Source: Mycolicibacterium sp. P9-64
Lineage (GTDB): Bacteria; Actinomycetota; Actinomycetes; Mycobacteriales; Mycobacteriaceae
Assembly (NCBI RefSeq): GCF_008329605.1
Contig: NZ_NPKO01000004.1
Location: 124,001 to 188,000 of the forward strand
Reading direction: 5' to 3'
Length of the DNA: 64,000 bases
Shown: positions 51,419 to 61,669 of the stretch, one piece after another
How the letters are laid out: each line of letters starts with the position of its first letter
Numbering within the stretch: position 1 is the first letter of the stretch
Translations under genes and position numbers: made by a program
The notes under the pieces: generated by a model
What the model was told of the DNA's origin: nothing
Seen by the model: only the letters and a program-made list of their open reading frames with translations
Database searches by the model: none

Positions 51419-51502
51419 CAGCGCACATACTTTAGCCAAAACCCCGCAAACGTACGGACGGGTCGTCCATGACGGGTGGCTACGTCGAGCGGGCTTGATC
51501 GA

Positions 51503-52192
51503 TCAGCGACCAGTCCACTGGCCCGAGGAGTTCGCGGCGAGGATGCCGTCGACAAGCTGCAACCGCGTGTGATGGATGTCGGTCAGGGGCGGTAGGAGCA
51601 GGGTGGCGATGCCTAGAGCGACTGCGGCGCCGTCGTGAGAGGCGCGATCGCCGACCATCAGCGTTTCGTGTGGTGTGGTGCCCAGTTTCTCGAGTGCAAT
51701 CTCGAAGAATGCGGGGTCGGGCTTCTGGACGCCATGTTCGTACGAGAGAACGAACGCATCGATCGACGTATCGAGCCCCTGAGCGGCGAAGACCGGCCGA
51801 AGATCGAAGTGGATGTCGCTGATGACGCCGACCTTCACCCCGGCCGCTGCCAGTCGGCCGATGGTGGGCCCGGCGTCGACTGCGAACTCGTTGTAGGAGG
51901 CGTCCGATTCGACGGCGTACAGCGCGTCGGCAAGGTCGGCATCCACACCCGCGTCGGTGAACACGTCGTAGTAGATGCGCCGATGTGTCGCCACACTGGT
52001 ATCGCAGTCCGGCGAGGCGAGCCGATCGGGATGTCCTGCCGCGCTTCTGATCGCATCCCACAAAGCTGCGGCGGCATCGTCGTCAGCCGACCGACCAAGA
52101 CGGTTCAGAGCCTCACGGGCCCAATCCTGGGGATCCAGCACAGTCACCAGCGTGCCGCGCCAGTCGAACAACACGCCAGACCGTGGAGTCAT
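51503..52192 (-). CDS. HAD-superfamily hydrolase with altered motif I
   Basis: A 229-aa HAD protein. Motif I is LFDWRGTLV, where the usual second Asp (D-x-D) is Arg. Motif II is VISDIHF, motif III lysine lies in QKPDPAFF and motif IV reads VGDRASHDGAAVALG. The helical cap lies between residues about 18 and 95. The nucleophile Asp remains, but loss of the acid/base Asp argues against a normal phosphatase. ATG 52192. It is divergent from the acyltransferase operon; no pathway link is visible. Confidence 0.75.
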   Translation of the reverse strand: MTPRSGVLFDWRGTLVTVLDPQDWAREALNRLGRSADDDAAAALWDAIRSAAGHPDRLASPDCDTSVATHRRIYYDVFTDAGVDADLADALYAVESDASYNEFAVDAGPTIGRLAAAGVKVGVISDIHFDLRPVFAAQGLDTSIDAFVLSYEHGVQKPDPAFFEIALEKLGTTPHETLMVGDRASHDGAAVALGIATLLLPPLTDIHHTRLQLVDGILAANSSGQWTGR

Positions 52193-52325
52193 GGGACTGG
52201 TGCTACCAGAGTTCCACTGCGCCCGGACCAGCTACCCGAAGCCACGTTCTTATAAGGCCGCGTGCCATCCTGCAGCGGACTAGCGTGGAGCCAGCATTTG
52301 GCGACTTAGAGGAGAGCGAAACGCA

Positions 52326-53810
52326 ATGAGCGACGTGCCGGAGTTGGACGCGGCCGGACTCCCCGACGAACTGAGTGCGTTCGACCAGTTGATGCACCGC
52401 GGGGAGGCCAATCCGCGCACCCGTTCGGGGATCATGGGCATCGAGCTGCTCGACAGCACGCCCGACTGGGACCGCTTCCGAGCCCGGTTCGAGAACGCCT
52501 CGCGCAAGGCGCTTCGGCTGCGGCAGAAGGTCGTCATGCCGACGCTGCCGACGGCGGCGCCGCGCTGGGTCGTCGACCCCGACTTCAACCTCGACTTCCA
52601 CGTCCGCCGGGTACGGGTGCCCGAGCCTGGCACGCTGCGCGAGGTCCTCGACCTTGCCGAGCTCGCCGTGCAATCGCCGATGGACATCTCCCGCCCGCTG
52701 TGGACGGCAACCCTCGTCGAGGGCCTCGCCGACGGCCGCGCCGCCACGATGCTGCACCTGAGCCACGCAGTCACCGACGGCGTCGGCAGCGTCGAGATGT
52801 TCGCCAACATCTACGACCTCGAGCGTGATCCTGCGCCGCCCGCGGAGGCGCCACTGCCGATTCCGCAGGACCTTTCGCCAAACGACCTCATGCGCCAGGG
52901 CTTCAACAAGCTGCCGGGCTCCATCGCCGGTGGCATCCTCGGGGCGATCGGGGGAGCGGCGAACGTGCTCGGCCGGGTGGTCCGCGACCCGCTCTCCGCC
53001 GTCGGCGGCGTGGTCGACTATGCGAGGTCCAGTCAACGGGTGATGGCGCCGGTGGCTGCGCCCTCGCCGCTGCTGCGCCGGCGCAGCCTGACCACGCGCA
53101 CCGAGGCGATCGACATCAAGTTGAGCGACCTGCACAAGGCGTCGAAGGCAGCCGGTGGTTCCATCAACGACGCCTACCTCGCCGGGCTCTGCGGCGCCCT
53201 GCGGAGGTACCACGAAGCCAAGGGCATCCCCATTGACGCGTTGCCAATGGCCGTGCCGGTCAACATGCGCTCGGACGGCGATCCGGCGGGCGGGAACCGG
53301 TTCGTCGGCGTGAACATCGCGGCGCCGGTCGGCGTCGTCGACCCCACCACGCGCATCCAGAAGGTTCGCGCGCAGATGACCAGCAGGCGCGAGGAACGCG
53401 CGATGGACATGGTCGGTGTCATGGCCCCGGTGATCAGCCTGCTGCCCGACGCGATCCTCGAAAGCGTTGCCGAATCGATCGTCAACTCCGACGTCCAAGC
53501 CAGCAACGTCGCCCTCTACCAAGGCGATACGTTCATCGCCGGTGCGAAGATCTTGCGGCACTACGGAGTTGGTCCACTGCCGGGTGTCGCGATCATGGCG
53601 GTGCTGATCTCGCGTGCCGGGTACTGCACGATCACCACCCGCTACGACAGGGCAGCCATCGCCGACACCGATCTGTTCGCCCGCTGCCTGCTGGCCGGTT
53701 TCGACGAGGTGCTCGCCCTCGGCGGTGAAGGACGCTCGGTGCCAGCGTCGTTTACCCAAGCTGCGAGCGAATCATCCTCCACCTCGCCCAATGGGAGTGC
53801 CGCGCAATGA
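52326..53810 (+). CDS. Wax ester synthase/diacylglycerol acyltransferase-like (WS/DGAT, Rv2484c-like)
   Basis: A 494-aa WS/DGAT-family protein. The active-site motif, normally HHxxxDG, reads SHAVTDG here: the second (catalytic) His is kept, the first is Ser. N-terminal DFNLDFHVRRVRVPEPG and the later NDAYLAGLCGALRRYHEA and VPVNMR segments fit the family. It heads an operon in which plsC overlaps its stop by four bases. Family function is acyl transfer to glycerides or alcohols; this lineage's substrate is not settled. Confidence 0.82.
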   Translation: MSDVPELDAAGLPDELSAFDQLMHRGEANPRTRSGIMGIELLDSTPDWDRFRARFENASRKALRLRQKVVMPTLPTAAPRWVVDPDFNLDFHVRRVRVPEPGTLREVLDLAELAVQSPMDISRPLWTATLVEGLADGRAATMLHLSHAVTDGVGSVEMFANIYDLERDPAPPAEAPLPIPQDLSPNDLMRQGFNKLPGSIAGGILGAIGGAANVLGRVVRDPLSAVGGVVDYARSSQRVMAPVAAPSPLLRRRSLTTRTEAIDIKLSDLHKASKAAGGSINDAYLAGLCGALRRYHEAKGIPIDALPMAVPVNMRSDGDPAGGNRFVGVNIAAPVGVVDPTTRIQKVRAQMTSRREERAMDMVGVMAPVISLLPDAILESVAESIVNSDVQASNVALYQGDTFIAGAKILRHYGVGPLPGVAIMAVLISRAGYCTITTRYDRAAIADTDLFARCLLAGFDEVLALGGEGRSVPASFTQAASESSSTSPNGSAAQ

Positions 53811-55495
53811 GTTCGCAGAATGGTCAACCCCCGCGTCGCGGTGACAAGCGCACCGCCCGCCTACCCGGCTCGCTCGCCGAGATCGAGGCCAGCCCGCCGG
53901 GACCGGAGGTGGGTGCCTTCTTCGACCTCGACGGCACCCTGGTCGCCGGGTTCACCGGTGTCCTGATGACACGGGATCGGTTGCGCCGCGGGCAGATGAG
54001 CGTCGGCGAGTTCATCGGGATGGTGCAGGCTGGTCTCAACCACCAGCTAGGCCGCTCCGAGTTCGAGGACCTGATCGGCAAGGGCGCTCGCATGCTGCGC
54101 GGCAACTCGCTCAGCGACCTCGACGAACTGGGCGAGCGCCTCTTCGTCCAGGACGTCCAGAGTCGGATCTATCCCGAGATGCGCGCGATGGTGCGAGCCC
54201 ACATGGCCCGCGGCCACACCGTCGTGCTGAGTTCGTCGGCGCTGACCGTTCAGGTCGAACCCGTGGCGCGTTTCCTCGGCATCGACAACGTGCTCTCCAA
54301 CAAGTTCGAGACCGACGACGACGGCCTGATCACCGGAGAGGTTGCCAGGCCGATCATTTGGGGGCCGGGCAAGGCAAGGGCCGTCCAGGAGTTCGCCGCC
54401 ACGAACGGCATCGACCTCGCCGACAGTTACTTCTACGCCGACGGCGACGAGGACGTCGCGCTGATGTACCTCGTGGGCAACCCGCGGCCCACCAACCCGG
54501 CAGGAAAACTGGCTGCCGTCGCCGCCAAACGCGGCTGGCCCGTCCTGCGGTTCACCAGCCGCAGCGGCAGCAATCCCGTGTCGCAGCTGCGCACCGTTGC
54601 GGGCATCGCGTCGATGGTGCCGGTGGCCGCAGGCGCACTGGGGGTGGGTCTGCTGACCGGCAGCAAGCGCAGCGGCGTCAACTTCTTCACCTCGCAGTGG
54701 AGCAGGCTGCTGATGACGACGATCGGCATCGATACCAACGTTCTCGGCGCGAAGAATCTCACCGCTCAGCGGCCGGCCGTCTTCATCTTCAACCATCGCA
54801 ACCAGGCCGACCCCCTGATCGCGGGCAAGCTGGTCAGTGACAACTTCACCTCGGTGGGCAAGAAGGAACTCGAGAAGGACCCCATCATGGGGACCATTGG
54901 AAAGGTGATGGACACCGCGTTCATCGACCGCGACGATCCGAAGGCCGCGGTCGAGAGTCTTCGCAAGATCGAAGAGCTTGCACGCAAGGGTCTTTCAGTC
55001 CTGATCGCCCCGGAGGGCACCCGCCTGGACACCACCGAAGTCGGGCCGTTCAAGAAGGGCCCGTTCCGGATCGCCATGTCGGCGGGTATTCCCATCGTTC
55101 CCATCGTGATCCGCAACGCGGAGGTGATCGCCGAGCGCAATTCCAGCACGTTCAATCCTGGCACCGTCGACGTCGCGGTGTTCCCGCCGATCCCGATCGA
55201 CGACTGGACAACCGAGAACCTGGAGGAGCGCATCGCCGAGGTGCGCCAGCTGTACCTCGACACGTTGAAGAGCTGGCCGCACGACGAGCTGCCCGACGTA
55301 CCCCTCTACGCCAGGGCACCGGCCAAGAAGGCGCCCGTCAAGAAGGCCGCGGCGACCAAGGCTCCGGCCAAGAAGGCGCCCGCCAAGACACCGGCGAAGA
55401 AAGCTCCGGCCAAGAAGGCTCCTGCGAAGAGGGCTGCGGCCCAAACGAATACGGGCAAGGCGCCAGGAACCGGTGTCACGAAGGGTCGCAAGTGA
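53807..55495 (+). CDS. plsC: HAD phosphatase-1-acylglycerol-3-phosphate acyltransferase fusion (PlsC, Rv2483c-like) with Lys/Ala tail
   Basis: A 562-aa three-part protein. Residues 35-250 form a HAD-IB phosphatase ([37 protein letters not shown]). Residues 300-490 form a PlsC acyltransferase with FNHRNQAD (H-x4-D) and APEGTR. The last 60 residues are AxKK/PAKK repeats like those of mycobacterial HU or histone-like tails. The two enzymes could convert lysophosphatidate through phosphatidate to diacylglycerol, feeding the WS/DGAT gene upstream. Start and stop each overlap a neighbour by four bases. Confidence 0.85.
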   Translation: MSSQNGQPPRRGDKRTARLPGSLAEIEASPPGPEVGAFFDLDGTLVAGFTGVLMTRDRLRRGQMSVGEFIGMVQAGLNHQLGRSEFEDLIGKGARMLRGNSLSDLDELGERLFVQDVQSRIYPEMRAMVRAHMARGHTVVLSSSALTVQVEPVARFLGIDNVLSNKFETDDDGLITGEVARPIIWGPGKARAVQEFAATNGIDLADSYFYADGDEDVALMYLVGNPRPTNPAGKLAAVAAKRGWPVLRFTSRSGSNPVSQLRTVAGIASMVPVAAGALGVGLLTGSKRSGVNFFTSQWSRLLMTTIGIDTNVLGAKNLTAQRPAVFIFNHRNQADPLIAGKLVSDNFTSVGKKELEKDPIMGTIGKVMDTAFIDRDDPKAAVESLRKIEELARKGLSVLIAPEGTRLDTTEVGPFKKGPFRIAMSAGIPIVPIVIRNAEVIAERNSSTFNPGTVDVAVFPPIPIDDWTTENLEERIAEVRQLYLDTLKSWPHDELPDVPLYARAPAKKAPVKKAAATKAPAKKAPAKTPAKKAPAKKAPAKRAAAQTNTGKAPGTGVTKGRK

Positions 55496-57834
55496 AGGGA
55501 CCCGAGGCGGGTCTGACGAGCTTCAGCCCGACAGACGATGCGCTGGTGCTGGCGTCGGTGTCCTCACGCGCCGAACTCGAGATGCTCGACCGCTGGCTCG
55601 CCCAGCAGCGGCTGCAACACCCCGACGCCCGCATCGAGGTGCTGCAACTGCCCGCCGACGACGACCCGCCGCCAGCCGTGCTCGCCCGACTCGTCGAACT
55701 CCTCGAGGCCGACGACGATCGGTCGGTGGTCCCGGTACGGGTGTTCTGGGTGCCCGGCGGTCTGCCCACCCGCTCCAAGGTCGTGTCCCTGATCTCGGGC
55801 CGGGATACCTACCGGCCGCCGGAGGTGTTGCAGCGCGGCATTCTTCGCAAGGACCCACAACGAGCCCGCGTCGTCGACGGAGAACCGGCCAAGGTCTCCG
55901 AACTGCGGCAGCAGTGGAGCGACAACACCGTCGCCGAGAACCCCCGCGACTTCGCGCGCTTCGTGATCCGCCGCGCCACCCTGGCCATCGAACGGGTCGA
56001 GCTTCGCCTCCTCGGCCCCGAGTACAAGTCACCACGGCTCGTCAAGCCGGAGATGCTGGCGTCCACCCGTTTTCGCGCAGGTCTCGAGGACATCCCAGGG
56101 GCCACCCTGGAGGACGCCGGCAAGATGCTCGACGAGCTCGCGACCGGCTGGAGTCGGTTCTCCGTCGACCTCATTCCCACCCTGGGCCGAGCCATCTTCA
56201 GCCGGGGTTTCGACCCCAACGTCGACTACGACCGTGCCGAAATCGAGGTGATGCGAGGCGCTCTGGAGGATCATCCTGCGGTGCTGCTGTTCTCGCACCG
56301 GTCCTACCTCGACGGTGTGATCGTGCCCGTCGCCATGCAGGAGAACCGGCTGCCGCCGGTCCACACCTTCGCCGGAATCAACCTGTCGTTCGGCTTCATG
56401 GGGCCGTTGATGCGCCGTTCGGGTGCCATCTTCATCCGCCGCAAGCTCGACGACCCGCTGTACAAGTACGTGCTCAGACAGTTCGTTGGCTACATCGTCG
56501 AGAAGCGCTTCAATCTCAGCTGGTCGATCGAAGGCACCCGCTCTCGCACCGGAAAGATGTTGCCGCCCAAACTCGGCTTGCTCAGCTACGTCGCCGACGC
56601 CTACCTCGACGGGCGCAGCAACGACATCCTGCTGCAGCCGGTGTCGATCAGCTTCGACCAACTGCACGAGACCGCCGAGTACGCCGCGTATGCCCGAGGA
56701 GGCGAGAAGACGCCGGAGGGCGTCTCCTGGCTGTACAACTTCATCAAGGCACAGGGCGATCGCAACTTCGGCAAGATCTACGTCCGGTTCCCAGAGGCCG
56801 TGTCCATGCGCGAGTACCTCGGCGAGCCGCACGGGTCGATGGTCGACGACCAAGCCGCCAAACGCCTTGCGATGCAGAAGATGGCCTTCGAGGTCGCGTG
56901 GCGAATCCTTCGAGCCACACCGGTCAACGCGAGCGCCTTGGTGTCGGCGCTGTTGTTGACGACACGTGGCGTCGCGCTGACCCTCGACCAGTTGCACCAC
57001 ACGCTGCAGGACTCACTGGACTACCTGGAGCGCAAGCAGACCCCGATGACCAACAGCGCGTTGCGATTGCGCACCCTCGACGGAGTGCGCGCCGCCGTTG
57101 ACGCGTTGTCCAACGGTCACCCCATCACCAGGGTGGACGGCGGGCGGGAACCGGTGTGGCGCATCGCTCCCGAGAACGAACACGAGGCGGCGTTCTACCG
57201 GAACACCTTGATCGACGCCTTCCTGGAGACCTCTATCGTCGACCTGGCCCTCGTGCACGCGGAGCACGCCGATGGCGATCGTCTGGAGGCGTTCTGGGCA
57301 CAGGCGATGCGGCTGCGCGACCTGTTGAAGTTCGACTTCTACTTCGCCGATTCGGCGGCGTTCCGGGAGCACATCGCCGAGGAGATGTCGTGGTTCGACG
57401 ACTGGGAGGCGCACGTCGCGGCCGGAGGCGAGCGGATCACCGCGATTCTGCGAGCCAAGCGCCCGCTGATCGCCGGTGCCATGCTCAGGCCCTTCTTCGA
57501 GGCCTATGAGATCGTTGCCGACGTCCTACGGGGCGCGGCTCCGGACATCGGCGAGAAGGAGCTGACGAACCTCGCCCTTGGCGTCGGCCGCCAATACGTG
57601 GCGCAGGACCTGGTGCGCAGCAACGAAGCGGTGTCGGCGTTGCTGTTTGCCACCGCCCGGCAGGTGGCCGCCGACCATCATCTGCTGGAACCGTCGGCGG
57701 ACCTCGAAGAACTTCGGGAGGCGTTCGTCGCCGAACTGCGAGGCATCCTGCACGACATGTCCAAAGTCGAACGGATCTCACGGGAGCAGTTCGCCGAACG
57801 CGAGCTGACCAGGCGCTCGGCGGGCAGCGGCTGA
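55492..57834 (+). CDS. plsB2: Glycerol-3-phosphate acyltransferase (PlsB2-like)
   Basis: A 780-aa PlsB-type enzyme that starts glycerolipid synthesis by acylating glycerol-3-phosphate. The acyltransferase block has [16 protein letters not shown] (H-x4-D), [20 protein letters not shown] and the final Pro-type motif [11 protein letters not shown]. The N-terminal 200 residues and C-terminal 300 are typical of the long bacterial PlsB. GTG 55492 overlaps plsC. The M. tuberculosis equivalent is Rv2482c. Confidence 0.9.
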   Translation: MKGPEAGLTSFSPTDDALVLASVSSRAELEMLDRWLAQQRLQHPDARIEVLQLPADDDPPPAVLARLVELLEADDDRSVVPVRVFWVPGGLPTRSKVVSLISGRDTYRPPEVLQRGILRKDPQRARVVDGEPAKVSELRQQWSDNTVAENPRDFARFVIRRATLAIERVELRLLGPEYKSPRLVKPEMLASTRFRAGLEDIPGATLEDAGKMLDELATGWSRFSVDLIPTLGRAIFSRGFDPNVDYDRAEIEVMRGALEDHPAVLLFSHRSYLDGVIVPVAMQENRLPPVHTFAGINLSFGFMGPLMRRSGAIFIRRKLDDPLYKYVLRQFVGYIVEKRFNLSWSIEGTRSRTGKMLPPKLGLLSYVADAYLDGRSNDILLQPVSISFDQLHETAEYAAYARGGEKTPEGVSWLYNFIKAQGDRNFGKIYVRFPEAVSMREYLGEPHGSMVDDQAAKRLAMQKMAFEVAWRILRATPVNASALVSALLLTTRGVALTLDQLHHTLQDSLDYLERKQTPMTNSALRLRTLDGVRAAVDALSNGHPITRVDGGREPVWRIAPENEHEAAFYRNTLIDAFLETSIVDLALVHAEHADGDRLEAFWAQAMRLRDLLKFDFYFADSAAFREHIAEEMSWFDDWEAHVAAGGERITAILRAKRPLIAGAMLRPFFEAYEIVADVLRGAAPDIGEKELTNLALGVGRQYVAQDLVRSNEAVSALLFATARQVAADHHLLEPSADLEELREAFVAELRGILHDMSKVERISREQFAERELTRRSAGSG

Positions 57835-57868
57835 CAGGCCTCGTCCGGCGTCGCAATACCCTGTTGTC

Positions 57869-59881
57869 ATGACGACGGTCGAGTCCCCGGTGCGCAACAC
57901 CACGGTGTGGCCGGTGCTCGTCGGCGTCGGGTTGCTGGCAGCCGTGACCGCCACCGGTATCGCAGGGCTGTCGGTGGCCGACGCGCTGACCGCCACCGGC
58001 CTGCCCAATCCGGGTCCCGTGACCAGTTACGGGCTGCCGTTCTTCCGCGCCGCTGGCGAGGTCGCAGCCGTCGTGGCAGTCGGGTCGTTCCTGCTCGCGG
58101 CGTTCTTGGTGCCGCCGCAGTCCAACGGCGTCCTCGACGTGTCGGGCTACCGGGCATTGCGGGTCGGCACCTTCGCCTCGGGTGTGTGGGCGGTGTGCGC
58201 GGCAGTGCTGGTGCCGCTCACCGTCTCCGACGTCACCGGTCAGCCGCTCGCGAGCCGGCTCAGCCCTGCGGACGTCTGGTCGGTGGCCAGCCTGATCGAG
58301 GCCGCGGGCACCTGGCGGTGGACGGCGCTGCTGGCGGCCATCGTCACCGTCGTCAGCATCCCCGTCCTGCGCTGGTCGTGGACGCCGCTGCTGGTCGCAG
58401 GCGCACTCGCAACCCTGCTCCCGCTCGCGCTGAGCGGTCACTCGTCGGCGGGCGGCTCGCACGATCTGGCCACCAACAGCCTGCTCATCCACCTGTTCGC
58501 GGGTGCGGTGTGGGCAGGTGGCCTGCTGGCGCTGTTGGTGCACGCCATGCGGGGCGGCACGGGCACGCACGCCGACCTCGCGGCCCGCCGGTTCTCCGCG
58601 ATCGCCCTGTGGTGCTTCGTGGCGATGGCCCTGTCCGGCATCGTCAACGCGTTCGTGCGCATCAGGCTCGACGACCTGTTCAGCAGCAGCTACGGCTGGC
58701 TGATCATCGCCAAGACGGTCGCGCTGTGCACGCTCGGCGTCATCGGCTGGCAGCAGCGACGCCGCGGCGTCGCCGCGCTGCTGGCCGACCCCGACGGCCG
58801 GCGACCGCTGATCCGGCTCGCGCTGATCGAGGCCGTGGTCTTCGGTCTGACGTTCGGCATCGCCGTCGCACTCGGCCGTACGCCTCCACCACCGTCACCG
58901 ATCTACAACCCGTCGATCCCGGCGATCGAGATCGGCTACGACTTCGCGGGCCCGCCGACGCTGGCGCGCGTCCTCTTCGACTGGCGGTTCGACCTGATCT
59001 TCGGCACCGCCGCCATCGTGTTGGCGGGGCTGTACCTGTTCGGGGTGCGCCGCCTGCGCCGCCGCGGGGACACCTGGCCGACGGGCCGGATCATCGCCTG
59101 GTTGTGCGGGTGTGCAGTACTGCTGTTCGCGACGTCGTCGGGCATCGGCCGCTACATGCCTGCCATGTTCAGCATGCACATGGCCGCCCACATGCTGCTG
59201 TCCATGTTGGTGCCCGTGCTGCTGGTGCTCGGCGCACCCGTCACCCTCGCCCTGCGGGCATTGCCCGCCGCAGGCCGCGCCGATCCGCCGGGCCCACGGG
59301 AGTGGCTGCTCGCGGCGCTGCACAGCCGGGTGTCGAAGTTCCTCACCAACCCGATCATCGCCACGGTGCTGTTCGTTGCGGGCTTCTACGGCCTGTACTT
59401 CGGCGGCATCTTCGACGCGGCCGCGGGCAGCCACGCCGCGCACCTCGCGATGAACCTGCACTTCCTGCTGTCGGGCTACCTCTTCTACTGGGTGGTGATC
59501 GGTGTCGACCCGACACCGCGGCCGATCCCGCCGCTGGCGAAGCTGGGCGTGGTGTTCGCATCGCTGCCGCTGCACGCGTTCTTCGGCGTCCTGCTGATGG
59601 GTAGCGAGGTCGTCCTGGCAGGCACCTTCTACGATTCGCTGAAGCTGTACTGGCACACCGACCTCATCGGCGACCAGCGTCTCGGTGGCGGAATCGCCTG
59701 GGCGGCAGGCGAAATCCCGCTGGTGCTGGTGATGATCGCCCTGTTGATCCAGTGGACGCGCAGTGACCGACGCGACGCCAAACGGCTCGACCGCGCCGCG
59801 GATCGCGACGAGGGCGCCGACCTGGCGGCCTACAACGCGATGCTGGCCGAAATGGCGCGGCGGGACGCGGATTCGCGCTAG
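57869..59881 (+). CDS. CopD-CtaG fusion: copper/cytochrome oxidase assembly membrane protein
   Basis: A 670-aa membrane protein with about 15 helices. The first half is CopD-like (copper resistance D; GAVWAGGLLALLVHAMRGG with its histidine). The second is the caa3-type CtaG domain (FSMHMAAHMLLSMLVPVLL; LAMNLHFLLSGYLFYWVVIG), rich in Met/His copper-type positions. Mycobacteria commonly carry this fusion (Rv0102 group). It likely handles copper for the terminal oxidase. ATG 57869. Its stop shares CTAG with the convergent allophanate hydrolase gene. Confidence 0.85.
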   Translation: MTTVESPVRNTTVWPVLVGVGLLAAVTATGIAGLSVADALTATGLPNPGPVTSYGLPFFRAAGEVAAVVAVGSFLLAAFLVPPQSNGVLDVSGYRALRVGTFASGVWAVCAAVLVPLTVSDVTGQPLASRLSPADVWSVASLIEAAGTWRWTALLAAIVTVVSIPVLRWSWTPLLVAGALATLLPLALSGHSSAGGSHDLATNSLLIHLFAGAVWAGGLLALLVHAMRGGTGTHADLAARRFSAIALWCFVAMALSGIVNAFVRIRLDDLFSSSYGWLIIAKTVALCTLGVIGWQQRRRGVAALLADPDGRRPLIRLALIEAVVFGLTFGIAVALGRTPPPPSPIYNPSIPAIEIGYDFAGPPTLARVLFDWRFDLIFGTAAIVLAGLYLFGVRRLRRRGDTWPTGRIIAWLCGCAVLLFATSSGIGRYMPAMFSMHMAAHMLLSMLVPVLLVLGAPVTLALRALPAAGRADPPGPREWLLAALHSRVSKFLTNPIIATVLFVAGFYGLYFGGIFDAAAGSHAAHLAMNLHFLLSGYLFYWVVIGVDPTPRPIPPLAKLGVVFASLPLHAFFGVLLMGSEVVLAGTFYDSLKLYWHTDLIGDQRLGGGIAWAAGEIPLVLVMIALLIQWTRSDRRDAKRLDRAADRDEGADLAAYNAMLAEMARRDADSR

Positions 59882-61503
59882 CCCACCGCGCCCGCGGCGA
59901 CCGCTGCGGCCCAGCCGCCGAAGTGGCTGATGTCGACGCCCGCATCGGCGGCGCCGCCGTCGCACCCGAACGAGGTCCGCCACGAGCCGTCGTCGAACTC
60001 GACCTTGCCGAGTTGCATCGGGGCGGGCAGTGCGGCCAGGAATCGACCGAGCGCCGCGGGGGAGAGCAGCCAGCGGTGGGCCTTCAACGCGGTGCCGCCG
60101 GAGCCGGGCACCCGGGTGATCGCAGGCTTGGGCGGCGTCGTCGGAAGCAGCGTCATCCGGTAGCGCGCGGACGTCGTCAACTCGCCCGCCCACCGAGCGC
60201 CGACATCGGTGAGCTGATGTACCAGCGGCCCGCCCCGCAGATGCGCGCCGAACACCACCAGTTCGGTGACGTCCGCGGCGGCCAGAGGCCAAACCTCCAC
60301 CGGCGCTTCGACTCCCGCCGCCGTCGCCGCGACGTCGAGTGCGACCGCGTCGTCGAATGCGCGCGCCAGCACGGTTACCCCGAACTGCGCGTCACCTGCC
60401 GTACCGGCGGGCACCGACACCGCGCACATGTCGAAGAGGTTGCAGAAGTTCGTATAGGTGCCCATCTTGGAGTTCACCCCGATGGGGTCGGCGGCGACCT
60501 CGGCGAGGCTGGGGTGCATCGGCGCCGTCGGCACCAGCAGCGCATCTGCACCGTCGAGGGACGCCAGCGCCACGGCGCGCAGCCGTGCCACCTCACGTCG
60601 GTCGCGGACGAGTTGGTGTGCGGGGATGTCGCGTGCCTTGATGACGATCCCGCCCACCGTGGGGTCGATCGTGGCGTCGGGGTTGGCGTCGATGAATTCG
60701 CCGACGGCCGCGTATCTTTCGCTGACCAGCGCGCCGTCGTAGAGCAGCTTGGCCGCGGCCAGGAACGGTGCGAAGTCGACGGTGACGACGCGGGCTCCGG
60801 CGCCGGTCAGTCCGCTGACGGCGGCGTCGAACGCTGCGCGCCACTCGCCGTCGAGCTCGGGCAACTCGGAGGGAACTGCGACGACGGGGTTGGGCGGGGC
60901 CGCCAGCTTCACGTCGGCAGGCCACGGGCGCTGCGGTGCGCCAGCGGCCATCACGCCCATCGCGCGGCTGGCGACCTCCAGGTCGCGGGCGAAGATCGTC
61001 ACGCAGTCGTAGGACTCGCACGCCGGCACGACGCCGTCGGTGCTGACTACCCCGACGGTCGGCTTGATGCCGACGATGCCCTGCAGGCCTGCAGGCACCC
61101 GACCCGATCCTGCGGTGTCGGTGCCGATCGCGATGTCGGCCTCGAGACTGGCCACCGCCACTGCCGATCCCGAGCTCGAGCCGCCGCTGATGTAGTCGGG
61201 GCGGCGGCTGTCGGGCACCGCGCCATAGGGCGATCGGGTGCCGACGAGCCCCGTGGCGAACTGGTCCAGATTGGTCTTGCCGACGACGACGGCACCCGCC
61301 GCGCGCAGTGCCGCCACCGACGCCGCGTCGTCGTCGGGTTCGTATGCGAACTCCGGGCAACCAGCCGTCGTCGCCAGCCCCGCGGCGTCGACGTTGTCCT
61401 TGACCCCAAGCCTGAGCCCGGCCAGCGCACCGCCGCTGCGCGTGCTCTCTGCCAGGTCGGATTGCACGTCGTCCTCGTCGCGGCGGTTGATCCAGACCGT
61501 CAT
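59878..61503 (-). CDS. atzF: Allophanate hydrolase (AtzF type)
   Basis: A 541-aa amidase-signature enzyme with C-terminal domain. Catalytic Lys is in GVKDNVDAAG. The signature serines are in SGGSSSGSAVAV and GTDTAGSGRVPA. The last 125 residues (TELVVFGAHLRGGPLVHQL to DISHFGGW) are the AtzF C-terminal domain, which directs allophanate breakdown to ammonia and carbon dioxide. Urea carboxylase, its usual partner, is not in the window. The tail overlaps the CopD-CtaG gene by four bases. Confidence 0.85.
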   Translation of the reverse strand: MTVWINRRDEDDVQSDLAESTRSGGALAGLRLGVKDNVDAAGLATTAGCPEFAYEPDDDAASVAALRAAGAVVVGKTNLDQFATGLVGTRSPYGAVPDSRRPDYISGGSSSGSAVAVASLEADIAIGTDTAGSGRVPAGLQGIVGIKPTVGVVSTDGVVPACESYDCVTIFARDLEVASRAMGVMAAGAPQRPWPADVKLAAPPNPVVAVPSELPELDGEWRAAFDAAVSGLTGAGARVVTVDFAPFLAAAKLLYDGALVSERYAAVGEFIDANPDATIDPTVGGIVIKARDIPAHQLVRDRREVARLRAVALASLDGADALLVPTAPMHPSLAEVAADPIGVNSKMGTYTNFCNLFDMCAVSVPAGTAGDAQFGVTVLARAFDDAVALDVAATAAGVEAPVEVWPLAAADVTELVVFGAHLRGGPLVHQLTDVGARWAGELTTSARYRMTLLPTTPPKPAITRVPGSGGTALKAHRWLLSPAALGRFLAALPAPMQLGKVEFDDGSWRTSFGCDGGAADAGVDISHFGGWAAAVAAGAVG

Positions 61504-61669
61504 GGCGCCAAACCTAGCGGCCGACAGGTATCACCGCATGTCCACAGAACCGATTTCATCCACAGCCCACGGGAGCGGTTGGCCGCTGGCGGCCGCCCGC
61601 GTCGGCCCATGCCGGGTAACTGGACTTGTCGACGGCATCCGCGTCGTTGCAGTCAGAGAGGAACCAGCC

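Noticed and set aside
55310..55495. Lys/Ala repeat tail of PlsC considered as a separate histone-like gene
   Set aside because: It is in the same uninterrupted frame as plsC, with no internal start or ribosome site, so it is part of that protein.
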